64,000 nucleotides of DNA from Sphingomonas sp. AOB5 (GTDB lineage Bacteria > Pseudomonadota > Alphaproteobacteria > Sphingomonadales > Sphingomonadaceae), in contig NZ_JARNTV010000010.1 of the NCBI RefSeq assembly GCF_029433115.1, forward strand, positions 38,509-102,508, read 5' to 3'. The number at the start of each line of letters is the position of its first letter. Position 1 is the stretch's first letter. The notes under the pieces were generated by a model, which did no database searches, was not told where the DNA came from, and saw only the letters and a program-made list of their open reading frames with translations. The position numbers and the translations under genes were made by a program. Of this stretch, positions 1-9,268 are shown piece by piece.

Positions 1-1062
1 CAGCAGTGCGTACAGCCCGCCCAGCCGCTCGGCGCCAGCATCGGAGATATTCTCGATCGAAAAGGGGCTGAACCCCATGCCGCCATGCTTGCCGATCACC
101 AGCATCGCATTCGCCGCCGCGCGCGGATCCCCGGCATTGTTCGCTTCGGGCACGAACAGCGGGTTCTGCGGCGTCACATAGCCCGCGACGATCCCCGCGA
201 AGTTCGGGAAATAGATGTCCGGCGCGATGAAATCTATCGACGGCGCGCCCTTGCGCCATTCGGCCATCAGATGCGCCAGCGGGCCGCCGCTGGGATATTC
301 GCCCGGCTTCTTGCCCGGCCGCCCCTGCGCCCCGTTGACGAACATCGGCAGTGGATAGGCCCGCTTGCCCGCCCCCGCCACAACCTCGACGAACCGCGCA
401 TAGCTCAGCGCCGTGAACCGCTCCTCATCGCCGCCCGCCTTGGCATAGGCCGCATCCGCCACCGCACCATGCTCGCGCGCGGTCGGCAGGAAGCCGATCT
501 CATTCTCCACCTGCACCATGATAACCGTGTGCCGCTCGCCATCCACCTTGCGCAGATGCGCCATCAGCGCCGCAAACGCCCGCGCATCGGCATCGCGCAC
601 CGCGGGCGAAAGCGCGGAAAGGATCTCCTGCGATCTGCCCTCGGCATCGGTGGTGCGCGGAAAGCGCTTCGTATCGCGCTTCACCCATGCCGGCACATAG
701 CTCGACATCGAATTCTTCCACGTGCCGAACCACAGGATCACCAGCCGCATATCGCTGGCGCGGGCATCCTCGATCAGCCAGTTGACGCTGGAGAAATCGA
801 ACTGCCCCTCGACCGGCTCGATCAGCTCCCAGCTGACCGGCGCCAGCACCGTGTTCAGCCGCATCGCGCGCAGCTTAGCCCAGTGCCGGGCCATATAGGC
901 GCGGTTCGATGAACTGCTGTTGCCCAGTTCGCCGCCCAGGATCAGGAACGGCTTTCCGTCCACGATCAACTGCCGCACCTCGCCGCGCTGCGCGACTTGC
1001 GGGATCTGGGCAAAGGCCGGCGTCGCGGCCAGCAGCATGAGCGAAAATAGCCAGCGGATCAT
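1..1062 (-). CDS. GH35-type beta-galactosidase, secreted, 3' end cut off by the window
   Basis: Translated from the complement; 354 codons are visible and the reading frame runs off position 1. The start at 1062 gives a clean signal peptide (MIRWLFSLMLLAATPAFAQ). The mature part matches the GH35/DUF5597 beta-galactosidases of sphingomonads and Caulobacter: an N-terminal LIVDGKPFLILGGELGNSS segment, LNTVLAPVSWELIEP, and MVQVENEIG, which holds the family acid/base glutamate. Such proteins usually run to about 530-560 residues, so the C-terminal domain lies outside the window. It would remove terminal galactose from plant oligosaccharides in the periplasm. A LacI-type palindrome lies just upstream. 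It ends the leftward gene series but is probably its own unit. Confidence 0.85.
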   Translation of the reverse strand, partial: MIRWLFSLMLLAATPAFAQIPQVAQRGEVRQLIVDGKPFLILGGELGNSSSSNRAYMARHWAKLRAMRLNTVLAPVSWELIEPVEGQFDFSSVNWLIEDARASDMRLVILWFGTWKNSMSSYVPAWVKRDTKRFPRTTDAEGRSQEILSALSPAVRDADARAFAALMAHLRKVDGERHTVIMVQVENEIGFLPTAREHGAVADAAYAKAGGDEERFTALSYARFVEVVAGAGKRAYPLPMFVNGAQGRPGKKPGEYPSGGPLAHLMAEWRKGAPSIDFIAPDIYFPNFAGIVAGYVTPQNPLFVPEANNAGDPRAAANAMLVIGKHGGMGFSPFSIENISDAGAERLGGLYALL

Positions 1063-1078
1063 GCCGGCATCTTGTTAT

Positions 1079-1090
1079 GTTAGCGCTAAC
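1079..1090. promoter_or_regulatory. LacI-family operator palindrome upstream of the GH35 gene
   Basis: GTTAGCGCTAAC is a perfect 12-base palindrome 17 bases upstream of the GH35 start codon. It has the CG-centred form typical of LacI/GalR-family operators and is close to the xylose-regulon operators of Caulobacter. No LacI regulator is encoded in the window, so the cognate protein must lie to the left or elsewhere. The position close to the start codon suggests repression. Confidence 0.6.
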
Positions 1091-1113
1091 CAGCGCAAGC
1101 GATTTCGTGAGGC

Positions 1114-1608
1114 CTACTGGATCGCGATAAGCTGGATGGTGAACAGCAGGGTCGCATTGCCCGGGATCGGACCGCGGCCGTTGGGGCCATAGGCCATGTC
1201 CGCCGGGATCGCGATTTCGATCGTGTCGCCCACACCCATGTTCGGCACCGCCACCTGCCAGCCCTTGACCAGCCGGTTCAGCGGGAAGGTCGCCGGCTCG
1301 CCGCGCTTGAACGAGCTGTCGAACTCGGTGCCGTCGATCAGCGTGCCGGCATAGTGCAGCGTCACCGTATCGGTCACCGCCGGATGCCGTCCGGTGCCAT
1401 CGCCCTTCACCCGGCGCCAGCGACCATTGCCCGGCAAGGGCTGCCAGCCGTCCGCCGCCTTCAGGCTGGAGATCGCGAGCTGCTGGCGGTTGTGCCACGC
1501 GGCGTCCTGCGGCGTGGTCGCGTCGGGCGCGTCCTGCACCATCGCGGCAGCGGGAATGACGGCGGCGACCACCGCATAGGGCAGCACATAGGGGAGGAAC
1601 TTGATCAT
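1114..1608 (-). CDS. FKBP-type peptidyl-prolyl cis-trans isomerase, exported
   Basis: This 164-residue protein has an N-terminal hydrophobic segment (about residues 1-25, signal peptide or anchor) and a C-terminal FKBP domain (about residues 75-164). Family signatures seen are VTLHYAGTLIDGTEFDSS, VKGWQVAVPNMGVGD and the AYGPNGRGPIPGNATLLFTIQL end. It should catalyse prolyl isomerisation of exported proteins in the periplasm. The start lies 6 bases after the pccA stop, so it is the last gene of the propionate train. Nothing in the sequence ties it to that pathway beyond position. Confidence 0.88.
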   Translation of the reverse strand: MIKFLPYVLPYAVVAAVIPAAAMVQDAPDATTPQDAAWHNRQQLAISSLKAADGWQPLPGNGRWRRVKGDGTGRHPAVTDTVTLHYAGTLIDGTEFDSSFKRGEPATFPLNRLVKGWQVAVPNMGVGDTIEIAIPADMAYGPNGRGPIPGNATLLFTIQLIAIQ

Positions 1609-1614
1609 CGGCCC

Positions 1615-3669
1615 TTATTCGAATTCGAGGATCGCCGCGTCAACCGCCAGACTGTCGCCGGGTGCGAAGTTCGCCGCCTTCACCACCGCGGCCTTCTCGG
1701 CGCGCAGGATATTTTCCATCTTCATCGCCTCGACCACCGCCAGCGGCTGGCCCGCCTCCACCTTGTCGCCCGGCTGGACGTGCAACTGGGTCAGCAGGCC
1801 CGGCATCGGCGCCAGCAGGAAGCGCGACATGTCCGGCGGGATCTTCTCGATCATGTGCTTCGCCAGCGCCGCCACGCGCGGACGATAGACACGCACCTGA
1901 TGCGATGCGCCGCGCGTGGTGATCTTCCAGTGCCCGCGCTTGCGCTCGATCTGCACCGACAGCGTCTCGCCATCGATCGTCGCGTCCACCAGCCGCTGGC
2001 CGGGCTGATAGGCCATGTTCAGCGCCATGGCCCGGTTATCCACCACGGTCATGATCTGGTCGAAGATCACCTGATGCTTGTTGCCGTCGAACGAGACGAT
2101 CCATTCGGTCGACACCGCCGGAGCGCCGTTCAACTGCCCGCTGATACTCCCCGCCCAACTCGCTTCGGTCGCCGCGACGAACGCCGCCACTGCCGCGATC
2201 TTCGCCGCCAGCCCCTCGGCCGCAGGCGCGCCCGCAAAGCCCTCGGGATATTCCTCGGCGATGAAGCCGGTGGTCAGTTCGCCCGCGCGGAAACGCGGAT
2301 GCTGCATGATCGCCGACAGGAAATCGAGATTGTTGCCCACCCCTTCCAGCTGGAACCGGTCGAGCGCAGTCACCTGAAGGTCCGCCGCCTCGTCGCGCGT
2401 CTCGCCCCAAGTGATCAACTTCGCGATCATCGGATCGTAGAACATGCTGACTTCGCCGCCCTCGCGAACGCCGTCATCGACGCGGACATAGCCCTTGCCC
2501 GTCTGCTCCGGTGCGGGGCCGCAACATCCCGCATGGGCGTGCGCGCCGGGGCTGCCCGGCACCGTCTCCATCGGCGGATGATAGCGGGTCAGCCGCCCGG
2601 TCGAGGGCAGGAAGCCGCGATACGGATCCTCGGCATAGACGCGGTTTTCGATCGCCCAGCCGGTCAGCGTCACCTCGTCCTGGGTGAAGGCCAAAGGTTC
2701 GCCCGATGCCACGCGGATCATCTGCTCGACCAGATCGAGGCCGGTGATCGCCTCGGTCACCGGATGCTCCACCTGCAGGCGGGTGTTCATCTCGAGGAAG
2801 TAGAAGCCCTGCCCGGTCGTGTCCGCGCCGCTGACGATCAGCTCGACCGTGCCCGCGCTGTAATAGCCCACGGCCCGCGACAGCGCGACCGCCTGCTCGC
2901 CCATCGCCTTGCGCATCTCGGGCGTGACGAAGGGCGACGGCGCCTCTTCCACCACCTTCTGGTGGCGCCGCTGGATCGAGCATTCGCGCTCGCCCAGATA
3001 GACGATGTTGCCATGCTGATCGCCCAGCACCTGGATCTCGATATGGCGCGGGCTCTCGATGAACTTCTCGATGAACACGCGGTCGTCGCCGAACGACGCC
3101 AACCCCTCGCGCTTGGTCGCCTCGAAGCCTTCGCGGACGTCCTTCTCGGAATAAGCGAGGCGCATGCCCTTGCCGCCGCCGCCAGCCGAGGCCTTCATCA
3201 TCACCGGATAGCCGATCTCGTTCGAGATGCGCACGGCATGCTCGGTATCGTCGATCACCCCGACAAAGCCGGGCACGACGTTCACCCCCGCGGCCTTGGC
3301 CAGCTTCTTGGACTCGATCTTGTCGCCCATCGCCGCAATGGCATTCGGCGGCGGCCCGACGAACGCGATGCCCGCCTCCGCGCAAGCCTTGGCGAAGCTC
3401 TCGCGCTCGGACAGGAAGCCATATCCCGGATGGATCGCATCCGCCCCGGTCTCCTTGGCGGCAAGCAGGATCAGCTCGGCCTTGAGATAGGATTCAGACG
3501 CAGGCGCCGGCCCCAGCCGAACCGCCTCGTCCGCCATCAGCACATGCGGGCTGCGCGCATCGGCATCGGAATAAACCGCGACGGTCTTGATGCCCATCTT
3601 CTTGGCGGTCCGCATCACGCGGCATGCAATCTCGCCGCGATTGGCGACCAGGATTTTGGTGATCATCAT
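1615..3669 (-). CDS. pccA: Propionyl-CoA carboxylase alpha subunit (biotin carboxylase plus biotin carrier)
   Basis: 684 residues, normal length for an acyl-CoA carboxylase alpha subunit. In order: biotin carboxylase N-domain (KILVANRGEIACRVMRTAKKMG), ATP-grasp with the glycine-rich loop SAGGGGKGMRLAY at about residues 160-172, the biotin carboxylase C-domain, a BT-type linker, and a C-terminal biotinyl domain with VVEAMKMEN, whose Lys is biotinylated. Acetyl-, propionyl- and methylcrotonyl-CoA carboxylases share this layout. The propionyl assignment rests on the same gene train carrying pccB, the epimerase and the mutase. The ATG overlaps the stop of the upstream esterase by four bases (3666-3669), implying translational coupling. 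bioB, two genes upstream in the same train, makes its cofactor. Confidence 0.92.
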   Translation of the reverse strand: MMITKILVANRGEIACRVMRTAKKMGIKTVAVYSDADARSPHVLMADEAVRLGPAPASESYLKAELILLAAKETGADAIHPGYGFLSERESFAKACAEAGIAFVGPPPNAIAAMGDKIESKKLAKAAGVNVVPGFVGVIDDTEHAVRISNEIGYPVMMKASAGGGGKGMRLAYSEKDVREGFEATKREGLASFGDDRVFIEKFIESPRHIEIQVLGDQHGNIVYLGERECSIQRRHQKVVEEAPSPFVTPEMRKAMGEQAVALSRAVGYYSAGTVELIVSGADTTGQGFYFLEMNTRLQVEHPVTEAITGLDLVEQMIRVASGEPLAFTQDEVTLTGWAIENRVYAEDPYRGFLPSTGRLTRYHPPMETVPGSPGAHAHAGCCGPAPEQTGKGYVRVDDGVREGGEVSMFYDPMIAKLITWGETRDEAADLQVTALDRFQLEGVGNNLDFLSAIMQHPRFRAGELTTGFIAEEYPEGFAGAPAAEGLAAKIAAVAAFVAATEASWAGSISGQLNGAPAVSTEWIVSFDGNKHQVIFDQIMTVVDNRAMALNMAYQPGQRLVDATIDGETLSVQIERKRGHWKITTRGASHQVRVYRPRVAALAKHMIEKIPPDMSRFLLAPMPGLLTQLHVQPGDKVEAGQPLAVVEAMKMENILRAEKAAVVKAANFAPGDSLAVDAAILEFE

Positions 3670-4496
3670 TTGCTCTCGGATGGCGGGCCGAACAGGGCAC
3701 GCAGCGCGGCAAGTGCCGCAGGATGATAGATGGTGGCGTGGGTTTCGGCCGGCATCGGCGTGAAGCTCCAGTGCAGGCCCGCGGGCGCCGAAGATTTCAG
3801 CGCCGCGACCAGCGGATCGACGCCCATCGCCGCGCCCTCATCGGCCAGCGCCAGCCACAGCCAGCGCTCGCCCGGCACATACGCGATCACCGGCCCCACA
3901 GCCTTGACCAGCGACATGTCGTCCCACCACAGGCTGGGGCTGATCGCGATATAGCGCCGGAACAGATCGGGCTGCTTCAGCAGCGTGTCGACCACGAACA
4001 GGCCGGCAAGCGATTCCCCCATCAGCACGGTATCGCCGGTGGTGCGGAAATTGGTCTCCACCCAGGGCAGGACCTCGCTCGACAGATAGCGACGGAACCG
4101 CTCCGAATGCCCGGCAGTCGGCCAGGTCGCGCGATCCTTGGCATTGCTGGTCGGGAAGGCCAGCTCGTTGCGGCGATCGACCGTCTCGATCCCCACCACG
4201 ATCATCGGCTGGATCGTATCGACCACCGTCCCCAACTGCGCCAGCCCCGCGATATGCTGGAAATCCTGTTCCAGACCGCCGTCGAGCAGGTACAGCACGG
4301 GATAGTTTTTGCCGCTTGTCGCATAGCCGGGCGGCAGCCAGATATTCAGCGCGCGCTCGGCACCCATCACCTTGGACGGCAGTTTGTAGGTCTGCCCGAT
4401 CGCGATAGGCGTCCCGCCCGCCGGCTGCGCCAGCGCGGGGACGGGCAGCAACAGCAACAACGCCAGGATCAGGCGCCATGTCGCCCGGCTGATCAC
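3666..4496 (-). CDS. Secreted alpha/beta-hydrolase of the putative esterase (PF00756, IroE-like) family
   Basis: 276 residues with a signal peptide ([24 protein letters not shown]). The region [20 protein letters not shown] and the nucleophile elbow [11 protein letters not shown] place it in the D-esterase family that includes siderophore esterases and S-formylglutathione-hydrolase-like proteins. The C-terminal [10 protein letters not shown] holds a likely catalytic His. The substrate cannot be read from the sequence. It is sandwiched between bioB and pccA with ATGA overlaps on both sides, so it is expressed with them although an exported esterase has no obvious step in propionyl-CoA metabolism. 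Confidence 0.8.
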   Translation of the reverse strand: MISRATWRLILALLLLLPVPALAQPAGGTPIAIGQTYKLPSKVMGAERALNIWLPPGYATSGKNYPVLYLLDGGLEQDFQHIAGLAQLGTVVDTIQPMIVVGIETVDRRNELAFPTSNAKDRATWPTAGHSERFRRYLSSEVLPWVETNFRTTGDTVLMGESLAGLFVVDTLLKQPDLFRRYIAISPSLWWDDMSLVKAVGPVIAYVPGERWLWLALADEGAAMGVDPLVAALKSSAPAGLHWSFTPMPAETHATIYHPAALAALRALFGPPSESK

Positions 4497-5482
4497 TCCG
4501 CCGCCTCCAGCTCGGCCTTAACCTCGCCCTGCATCGCCCGCACACCCAGCCGCGCGAACAGCGCGCTGTCCTTGTCGTCGCCCGCATTGCCGGTGGTCAG
4601 CAGCTTGTCGCCGGTGAAGATCGAGTTCGCCCCGGCCATGAAGCAAAGCGCCTGCGTCTCATCGCTCATGCTCTCTCGGCCAGCCGACAAACGCACCATC
4701 GACAGCGGCATCACGATGCGCGCCACCGCCACCGTCCGCACGAACTCGATCTCGTCGATCTTGGCCAGCGGCGTATCCGCCAGCATGTCGCCCAGCACCG
4801 TGCCCTTCACCGGCACCAGCGCGTTGATCGGCACGCTTTCGGGATGCGGCATCGTCGCCAGCGCATGGAGGAAACCCACCCGGTCCTCGCGCTTCTCGCC
4901 CATGCCGACGATCCCGCCCGAACACACGTTGATCCCCGCGCCGCGGACATTCTCCAGCGTCTCGATGCGATCCTCAAAGGTCCGCGTCGTAATGACGTTC
5001 GCGTAGTTCTCGGGCGAGGTATCGATATTATGGTTGTAATAGTCGAGGCCCGCATCGGCGAGCTGCGCAGCCTGCTTCTCGCTGAGCATACCCAGCGTCA
5101 TGCAGGTCTCCAGCCCCATCTGGCGCACGCCCTTCACCATCTCGACGATGGCGGGCATGTCGCGATCCTTGGGGCTGCGCCACGCCGCGCCCATGCAGAA
5201 GCGCGACGAGCCATTGTCCTTGGCCTGTGCCGCCGCCTGCAGCACCGCGCGCACGTCCATCAGCTTGGTCGCCTTCAGGCCGGTCTCGGCACTGGCCGAC
5301 TGGTTGCAGTAACCGCAATCCTCAACGCAACCGCCGGTCTTGATCGACAACAGCGTGGAAAGCTGGACCTCGTTACGCGGATGATGCGCGCGATGGATCG
5401 ACGCCGCTTCGTACACCAGATCGAGGAAAGGCATGTCGAACAGCGCGGCAATCTCGTCGCGGGTCCAGTCGGTACGCATCAT
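4493..5482 (-). CDS. bioB: Biotin synthase
   Basis: Radical-SAM enzyme that inserts sulfur into dethiobiotin, the last step of biotin synthesis. The 4Fe-4S/SAM motif [14 protein letters not shown] is present near residue 55, followed by [19 protein letters not shown]-type sequence ([14 protein letters not shown]) and [18 protein letters not shown] longer in-frame start exists at 5560, but it would overlap the upstream gene and adds an arginine-rich tail, so 5482 or 5479 ([11 protein letters not shown]) is preferred; a GGGAA stretch precedes it. The product is about 329 residues, normal for BioB. The stop overlaps the next ATG (ATGA). No bioF, bioA or bioD is nearby. Confidence 0.93.
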   Translation of the reverse strand: MMRTDWTRDEIAALFDMPFLDLVYEAASIHRAHHPRNEVQLSTLLSIKTGGCVEDCGYCNQSASAETGLKATKLMDVRAVLQAAAQAKDNGSSRFCMGAAWRSPKDRDMPAIVEMVKGVRQMGLETCMTLGMLSEKQAAQLADAGLDYYNHNIDTSPENYANVITTRTFEDRIETLENVRGAGINVCSGGIVGMGEKREDRVGFLHALATMPHPESVPINALVPVKGTVLGDMLADTPLAKIDEIEFVRTVAVARIVMPLSMVRLSAGRESMSDETQALCFMAGANSIFTGDKLLTTGNAGDDKDSALFARLGVRAMQGEVKAELEAAE

Positions 5483-5492
5483 TCCCATTCCC

Positions 5493-6008
5493 TTACGAAT
5501 CCGCCACGCCAGGCCGCAGCGACAGCGTGATCTGTTGCGGCGTCCGCGGATCGAGCGCAACGATCACCGCCATCGGCTTGCCCGCCGCATCGCGCCAGCG
5601 CCATACCGGACGGGTGCGAAAGCTGGTCCGCACAACCTGCGCGCCGTTCTGCCGCGCGATCATCGCGCGAAGCTCGGACATCAGCAGATCGTCGTCCACC
5701 GCCAGCCGCGTATACGATGTGAGGTTGCATTCGGGCGTGATCGCGCTGCCCTCGGGCCGCCCCTGATAATAATAGACGCCACCATAGGCCGACGACCAGC
5801 TGCGCCAGTCGAGCGGCCCCTTGTCATCGAACGCATAGCCGCGCGACGAGGCCGCCGCCGCACTCTTCAACCCCTCGACATCGCGGAAGTTGGCGACGCA
5901 GGTCGCCTCGAACTCGGCGACCGCCGCCTGCTCGCTCGTCGGCCGCACGCGCATCTGCGTCATGTCCTGCGCCGGCAAGGCCGCAAGGGAAAGCAGCAGT
6001 GCGATCAT
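5493..6008 (-). CDS. Hypothetical secreted protein
   Basis: 171 residues with a short hydrophobic N-terminus ([14 protein letters not shown]) that reads as a signal peptide. The mature part is rich in charged residues, with two cysteines (ATCVANF and PECNLTSY) that could form a disulfide, and a [22 protein letters not shown] segment. I recognise no family. It sits between the TlpA-like thioredoxin gene, whose stop overlaps its ATG (ATGA), and bioB, so it is co-translated with a periplasmic redox protein. A role with that thioredoxin is possible but only by context. Confidence 0.75.
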   Translation of the reverse strand: MIALLLSLAALPAQDMTQMRVRPTSEQAAVAEFEATCVANFRDVEGLKSAAAASSRGYAFDDKGPLDWRSWSSAYGGVYYYQGRPEGSAITPECNLTSYTRLAVDDDLLMSELRAMIARQNGAQVVRTSFRTRPVWRWRDAAGKPMAVIVALDPRTPQQITLSLRPGVADS

Positions 6009-6562
6009 CGCTCTGCCACCGCCTGTTTCACGAGCCGCTCAAGCTCCGGGCCATCCGATTCCGCGAACCCGTGGGACATGTAGATTTGCCGCCCGTTGCG
6101 ATCGAACAGATAGACGCGCGGAATCCCAACCCGGCCTTCGGGCACGGTCGCGATATCCTTCCCGAGAATCCGGCGATAGGCAGCCACATCGGCAATGACG
6201 TAATCGACATCGGTCATCCCGCCATAGGCGAGGAAACGCGCGATCCAAGCGGGGGTCTGGTCGGGATCGGGATCGCCTTCCCGGCGATTGATATAGATGA
6301 AATTATAGCGCTCGCCCAACTGCTTGCGGATTCGGTTGAGGTGGGGCGCCTCGGCATAGCATGGCCCGCACCAGCTTGCCCAAAATGCGATCAGCGTAGG
6401 CTTGCCCGGCACGATCCGCGATCCAAGCGTGATCGGCGCACCGTTGCGCGACTTCAGCGGCACGCCTGCCAGCGTCGAGATCGAACGGCCAGCGGTCGGC
6501 GCCCGGTCCTGCGCCAGCGCAGGTGCCGCCGCGAACAGCGCAAGGCCGATCGACAGGATCAT
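6005..6562 (-). CDS. TlpA-like periplasmic thiol-disulfide protein
   Basis: 185 residues from the ATG at 6562, giving the signal peptide [18 protein letters not shown]. The longer frame back to 6733 lies inside the mutase gene and is arginine-rich, so it is rejected. The thioredoxin fold is marked by FWASWCGPCYAEAPHLNRIR, with the CGPC redox pair near residue 70, and by the cis-Pro-type segment GIPRVYLFDRNG. It should reduce or oxidise protein thiols in the periplasm. The ATG overlaps the stop of a 20-codon ORF, and its own stop overlaps the next ATG. Confidence 0.87.
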   Translation of the reverse strand: MILSIGLALFAAAPALAQDRAPTAGRSISTLAGVPLKSRNGAPITLGSRIVPGKPTLIAFWASWCGPCYAEAPHLNRIRKQLGERYNFIYINRREGDPDPDQTPAWIARFLAYGGMTDVDYVIADVAAYRRILGKDIATVPEGRVGIPRVYLFDRNGRQIYMSHGFAESDGPELERLVKQAVAER

Positions 6563-6621
6563 TTCAGAACCGCCGACGCAACGCTCTGAACGAACGCGCC
6601 AATTTCCCCGCCGTCGCTCAT
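6559..6621 (-). CDS. Possible 20-residue small protein tiled between mutase and TlpA genes
   Basis: The only sequence between the mutase stop and the TlpA start is a complete reading frame of 20 codons plus stop (begins [10 protein letters not shown], ends VASAVLK). Its ATG overlaps the mutase stop as ATGA (6618-6621), and its TGA overlaps the TlpA ATG as ATGA (6559-6562). Both junctions therefore have the coupling geometry used elsewhere in this operon. It could be a real microprotein or a translated leader that carries ribosomes from the mutase to TlpA. No family is recognised. Confidence 0.5.
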   Translation of the reverse strand: MSDGGEIGAFVQSVASAVLK

Positions 6622-8759
6622 TCCGCGGCTTCCTCGATCGGCGGCATGTTGTGCCCCAGCAGCCGCAACACTTCCTCGGCCGCCGCGACAAGGTTCGTGC
6701 CCGGCCCGAAGATCGCCTGCACCCCCGCCTCACGCAGGAACTCGTAATCCTGCGCCGGGATCACGCCGCCTGCGATCACCTTGATATCCGCGCGGCCGGC
6801 ATCCTGCAGCTCGCGGATCAGCTCGGGGATCAATGTCTTGTGCCCTGCGGCGAGCGACGAGGCGCCGACCACGTCGACATCCTTCTCCAACGCCAGCGCC
6901 GCACTTTCGGCAGGCGTCTGGAACAGCGGCCCCGGCACCACTTCGAAGCCGAGATCGCCGAATGCGGACGAGACCAGATTGGCACCCCGGTCATGCCCGT
7001 CCTGCCCCATCTTGGCGACCAGCATGCGCGGCTTACGGCCAAGGCGGCGCTCGGTCGCGGCCACGCCGTCCTTCAACCGCGCCCAGCGGAGATCGTCGGC
7101 ATAGGCGCCGCCATAGATGCCCTTCACCGGCGTCGGCACGGTCGCGTGGCGTCCGAAGCCCGCTTCCATCGCCGCGCTGATCTCGCCGAGCGTCGCACGC
7201 TTGCGGGCGCATTCCACCGCGAGTTCGAGCAAATTCTCGCTGCCCGCCGCGCCGTTCTGCAGCGCCATCAGGGCAGACTGGCACGCGGCTTCGTCACGGT
7301 TCGCGCGGACCTGCTTGATCCGCGCGATCTGCGCCTCGCGTACCGCGACGTTATCGACGTCGAGGATGTCGATCGGGTCTTCGCCGTCCTTGCGGTACTT
7401 GTTGACCCCGACGATCACCTGCTCGCCACGGTCGATCCTTGCGGCGGTGGCGGCTGCGGCGCTCTCGATCATCGCCTTGGGCCAGCCTGCCGCCACAGCC
7501 TTCGCCATGCCGCCCTCGGCCTCGACCCGCTCGATGATCTCCCACGCCTTGTCGACCAGTTCCTGGGTCAGCGCCTCGATATAATAGGAGCCGCCAAGTG
7601 GATCGACGACCTTGGTCATCCCCGTCTCTTCCTGGATCACGATCTGCGTATTGCGCGCGATCCGGGCGGAGAAATCGGTGGGCAGCGCGATGGCTTCGTC
7701 CAGCGCGTTGGTGTGCAGGCTCTGCGTCCCGCCCAGCATCGCGGCCATCGCCTCGATCGTGGTGCGCATGACGTTGTTGTACGGATCCTGCTCGGTCAGC
7801 GACACGCCGCTGGTCTGGCAATGCGTGCGCAGCATCTTGCTGCGCTCGTCCTGCGCGCCCAGCTGGGTCATCACCCGATGCCACAGCACGCGCGCCGCGC
7901 GCAGCTTCGCGATCTCCATGAAGAAGTTCATGCCGATCGCGAAAAAGAAGCTCAGCCGCCCGGCGAACTTGTCGATATCGAGCCCGCTGGCGACGCCGTA
8001 TTTCACATATTCCATGCCGTCGGCGATGGTGAAGGCCAGCTCCTGGACCTGCGTCGCCCCGGCTTCCTGCATGTGATAGCCGCTGATCGAGATGCTGTTG
8101 AACTTCGGCATCTCGCGGCTGGTATAGCCGAAGATGTCCGAGATGATCCGCATGCTCGGCTCGGGCGGGTAGATGTAGGTGTTGCGGACCATGAACTCCT
8201 TGAGGATGTCGTTCTGGATGGTCCCGTCGAGCAGCTTGCGGTCGACCCCCTGCTCCTCGCCCGCGACGATGAAGAAGGCGAGGATCGGGATCACCGCGCC
8301 GTTCATCGTCATGCTGACCGACATCTGATCGAGCGGAATCCCGTCGAACAGGATCTTCATGTCCTCGATCGTGTCGATCGCCACGCCCGCCTTGCCGACA
8401 TCGCCGGTGACGCGCGGATGATCGCTGTCATAGCCGCGATGGGTGGCCAGATCGAAAGCGACGCTCAGACCCTTCTGACCCGCCGCGAGGTTGCGGCGGT
8501 AGAAGGCGTTGGATTCCTCGGCGGTCGAAAAGCCCGCATATTGCCGGATCGTCCAGGGCCGCCCGGCATACATCGACGCGCGCACCCCGCGCGTGAACGG
8601 CGCGAAGCCCGGCAGGCCGGGATCGATCCCCGCCACGTCCTCAGCGGTGTAGAGCGGCTTGACGTCGATCCCCTCCGGCGTGCGCCAGATGAGGTCCTTG
8701 CCCTTCACTTCCTTGGACGCGGCGGCGGACCATTGGTCGAGGGTGGGTTTGTTAGCCAC
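6618..8759 (-). CDS. scpA: Methylmalonyl-CoA mutase, B12-dependent
   Basis: 713 residues, the size of the single-chain ScpA-type mutase. It converts (R)-methylmalonyl-CoA to succinyl-CoA. The N-terminal TIM-barrel domain is recognisable by [43 protein letters not shown] and [10 protein letters not shown]. The C-terminal cobalamin-binding domain carries [14 protein letters not shown] (DxHxxG, His ligand to cobalt) near residue 590 and the [11 protein letters not shown] end. Upstream lie the epimerase and a paired inverted repeat (8774-8845). Its stop overlaps the 20-codon ORF. Confidence 0.95.
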   Translation of the reverse strand: MANKPTLDQWSAAASKEVKGKDLIWRTPEGIDVKPLYTAEDVAGIDPGLPGFAPFTRGVRASMYAGRPWTIRQYAGFSTAEESNAFYRRNLAAGQKGLSVAFDLATHRGYDSDHPRVTGDVGKAGVAIDTIEDMKILFDGIPLDQMSVSMTMNGAVIPILAFFIVAGEEQGVDRKLLDGTIQNDILKEFMVRNTYIYPPEPSMRIISDIFGYTSREMPKFNSISISGYHMQEAGATQVQELAFTIADGMEYVKYGVASGLDIDKFAGRLSFFFAIGMNFFMEIAKLRAARVLWHRVMTQLGAQDERSKMLRTHCQTSGVSLTEQDPYNNVMRTTIEAMAAMLGGTQSLHTNALDEAIALPTDFSARIARNTQIVIQEETGMTKVVDPLGGSYYIEALTQELVDKAWEIIERVEAEGGMAKAVAAGWPKAMIESAAAATAARIDRGEQVIVGVNKYRKDGEDPIDILDVDNVAVREAQIARIKQVRANRDEAACQSALMALQNGAAGSENLLELAVECARKRATLGEISAAMEAGFGRHATVPTPVKGIYGGAYADDLRWARLKDGVAATERRLGRKPRMLVAKMGQDGHDRGANLVSSAFGDLGFEVVPGPLFQTPAESAALALEKDVDVVGASSLAAGHKTLIPELIRELQDAGRADIKVIAGGVIPAQDYEFLREAGVQAIFGPGTNLVAAAEEVLRLLGHNMPPIEEAAE

Positions 8760-8773
8760 GGGTCACCCCCACT

Positions 8774-8845
8774 CCGTTCGTTTCGAGCGAAGTCGAGAAA
8801 CGGAGATTGAAGGACAGGCTTCTCGACTTCGCTCGAGGCGAACGG
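8774..8845. repeat. Inverted repeat pair, family B (TCGAGCGAAGTCGAGA type), first copy
   Basis: Two arms, 8774-8799 and 8820-8845, form a near-perfect 26-base inverted repeat with a core of TCGAGCGAAGTCGAGA / TCTCGACTTCGCTCGA. It fills the gap between the epimerase and mutase genes inside one operon. A second copy lies at 33196-33272. In RNA it would fold into a strong hairpin, so it may attenuate or process the transcript between the two genes. Confidence 0.85.
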
Positions 8846-8848
8846 AAG

Positions 8849-9268
8849 TTAGTGCGCATCTTTCGGCGTCTCCATGATCTCGGTCAGCACCCCGCCCATG
8901 TCCTTCGGATGCACAAAGAAGATCAGCGTCCCATGCGCACCGATCCGCGGCTCGCCCAGCACCTTGGCGCCCTTGCCCTCGAACCACGCCTTCGCCGCAT
9001 GGATATCGGGCACTTCGTAGCAAAGGTGATGCTGCCCCCCCGCCGGATTCTTCGCCAGAAACCCATGGATCGGCGACGCCTCGCCCAGCGGCTCGATCAG
9101 CTCGATCTGGCTGTTCGGCGTATCCACAAAGCAAACCTTCACCCCCTGCGCCGGCAGGTCGAACGGCTCGGTGATCACCGAGGCGCCCATCACGTCGCGA
9201 TAGAAGGCGATGGAGTCCGCGATCGAAGGCGTCGCCACGCCGACATGGTTGAGCCGTCCGAGTTTCAT
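8849..9268 (-). CDS. mce: Methylmalonyl-CoA epimerase
   Basis: 139 residues from the ATG at 9268 (MKLGRLNHVGVATPS). It is a vicinal-oxygen-chelate fold protein with the two beta-alpha-beta-beta-beta halves expected of the family. Metal-ligand regions seen are LNHVGVA (His), GGQHHLCYEVPDI (His) and a late Glu region (ADRDHGD in the alternative frame is shadow; the true frame ends VLTEIMETPKDAH). It interconverts (S)- and (R)-methylmalonyl-CoA between the carboxylase and the mutase. The ATG overlaps the thiolase stop by one base (TGATG). Confidence 0.93.
   Translation of the reverse strand: MKLGRLNHVGVATPSIADSIAFYRDVMGASVITEPFDLPAQGVKVCFVDTPNSQIELIEPLGEASPIHGFLAKNPAGGQHHLCYEVPDIHAAKAWFEGKGAKVLGEPRIGAHGTLIFFVHPKDMGGVLTEIMETPKDAH

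Noticed and set aside
1354..3726. 790-codon open frame on the plus strand
   Set aside because: It lies antisense to pccA and the FKBP gene, is Arg/His-rich and has no recognisable domain; it is a high-GC antisense shadow.
6402..8810. 802-codon plus-strand frame
   Set aside because: Antisense shadow of the methylmalonyl-CoA mutase gene, which is unambiguous.
8759..9268. Cobalamin riboswitch controlling the B12-dependent mutase
   Set aside because: The gaps upstream of the mutase and pccB are too short and lack the B12-box consensus; the gap at 8760-8848 is filled by the family B repeat.
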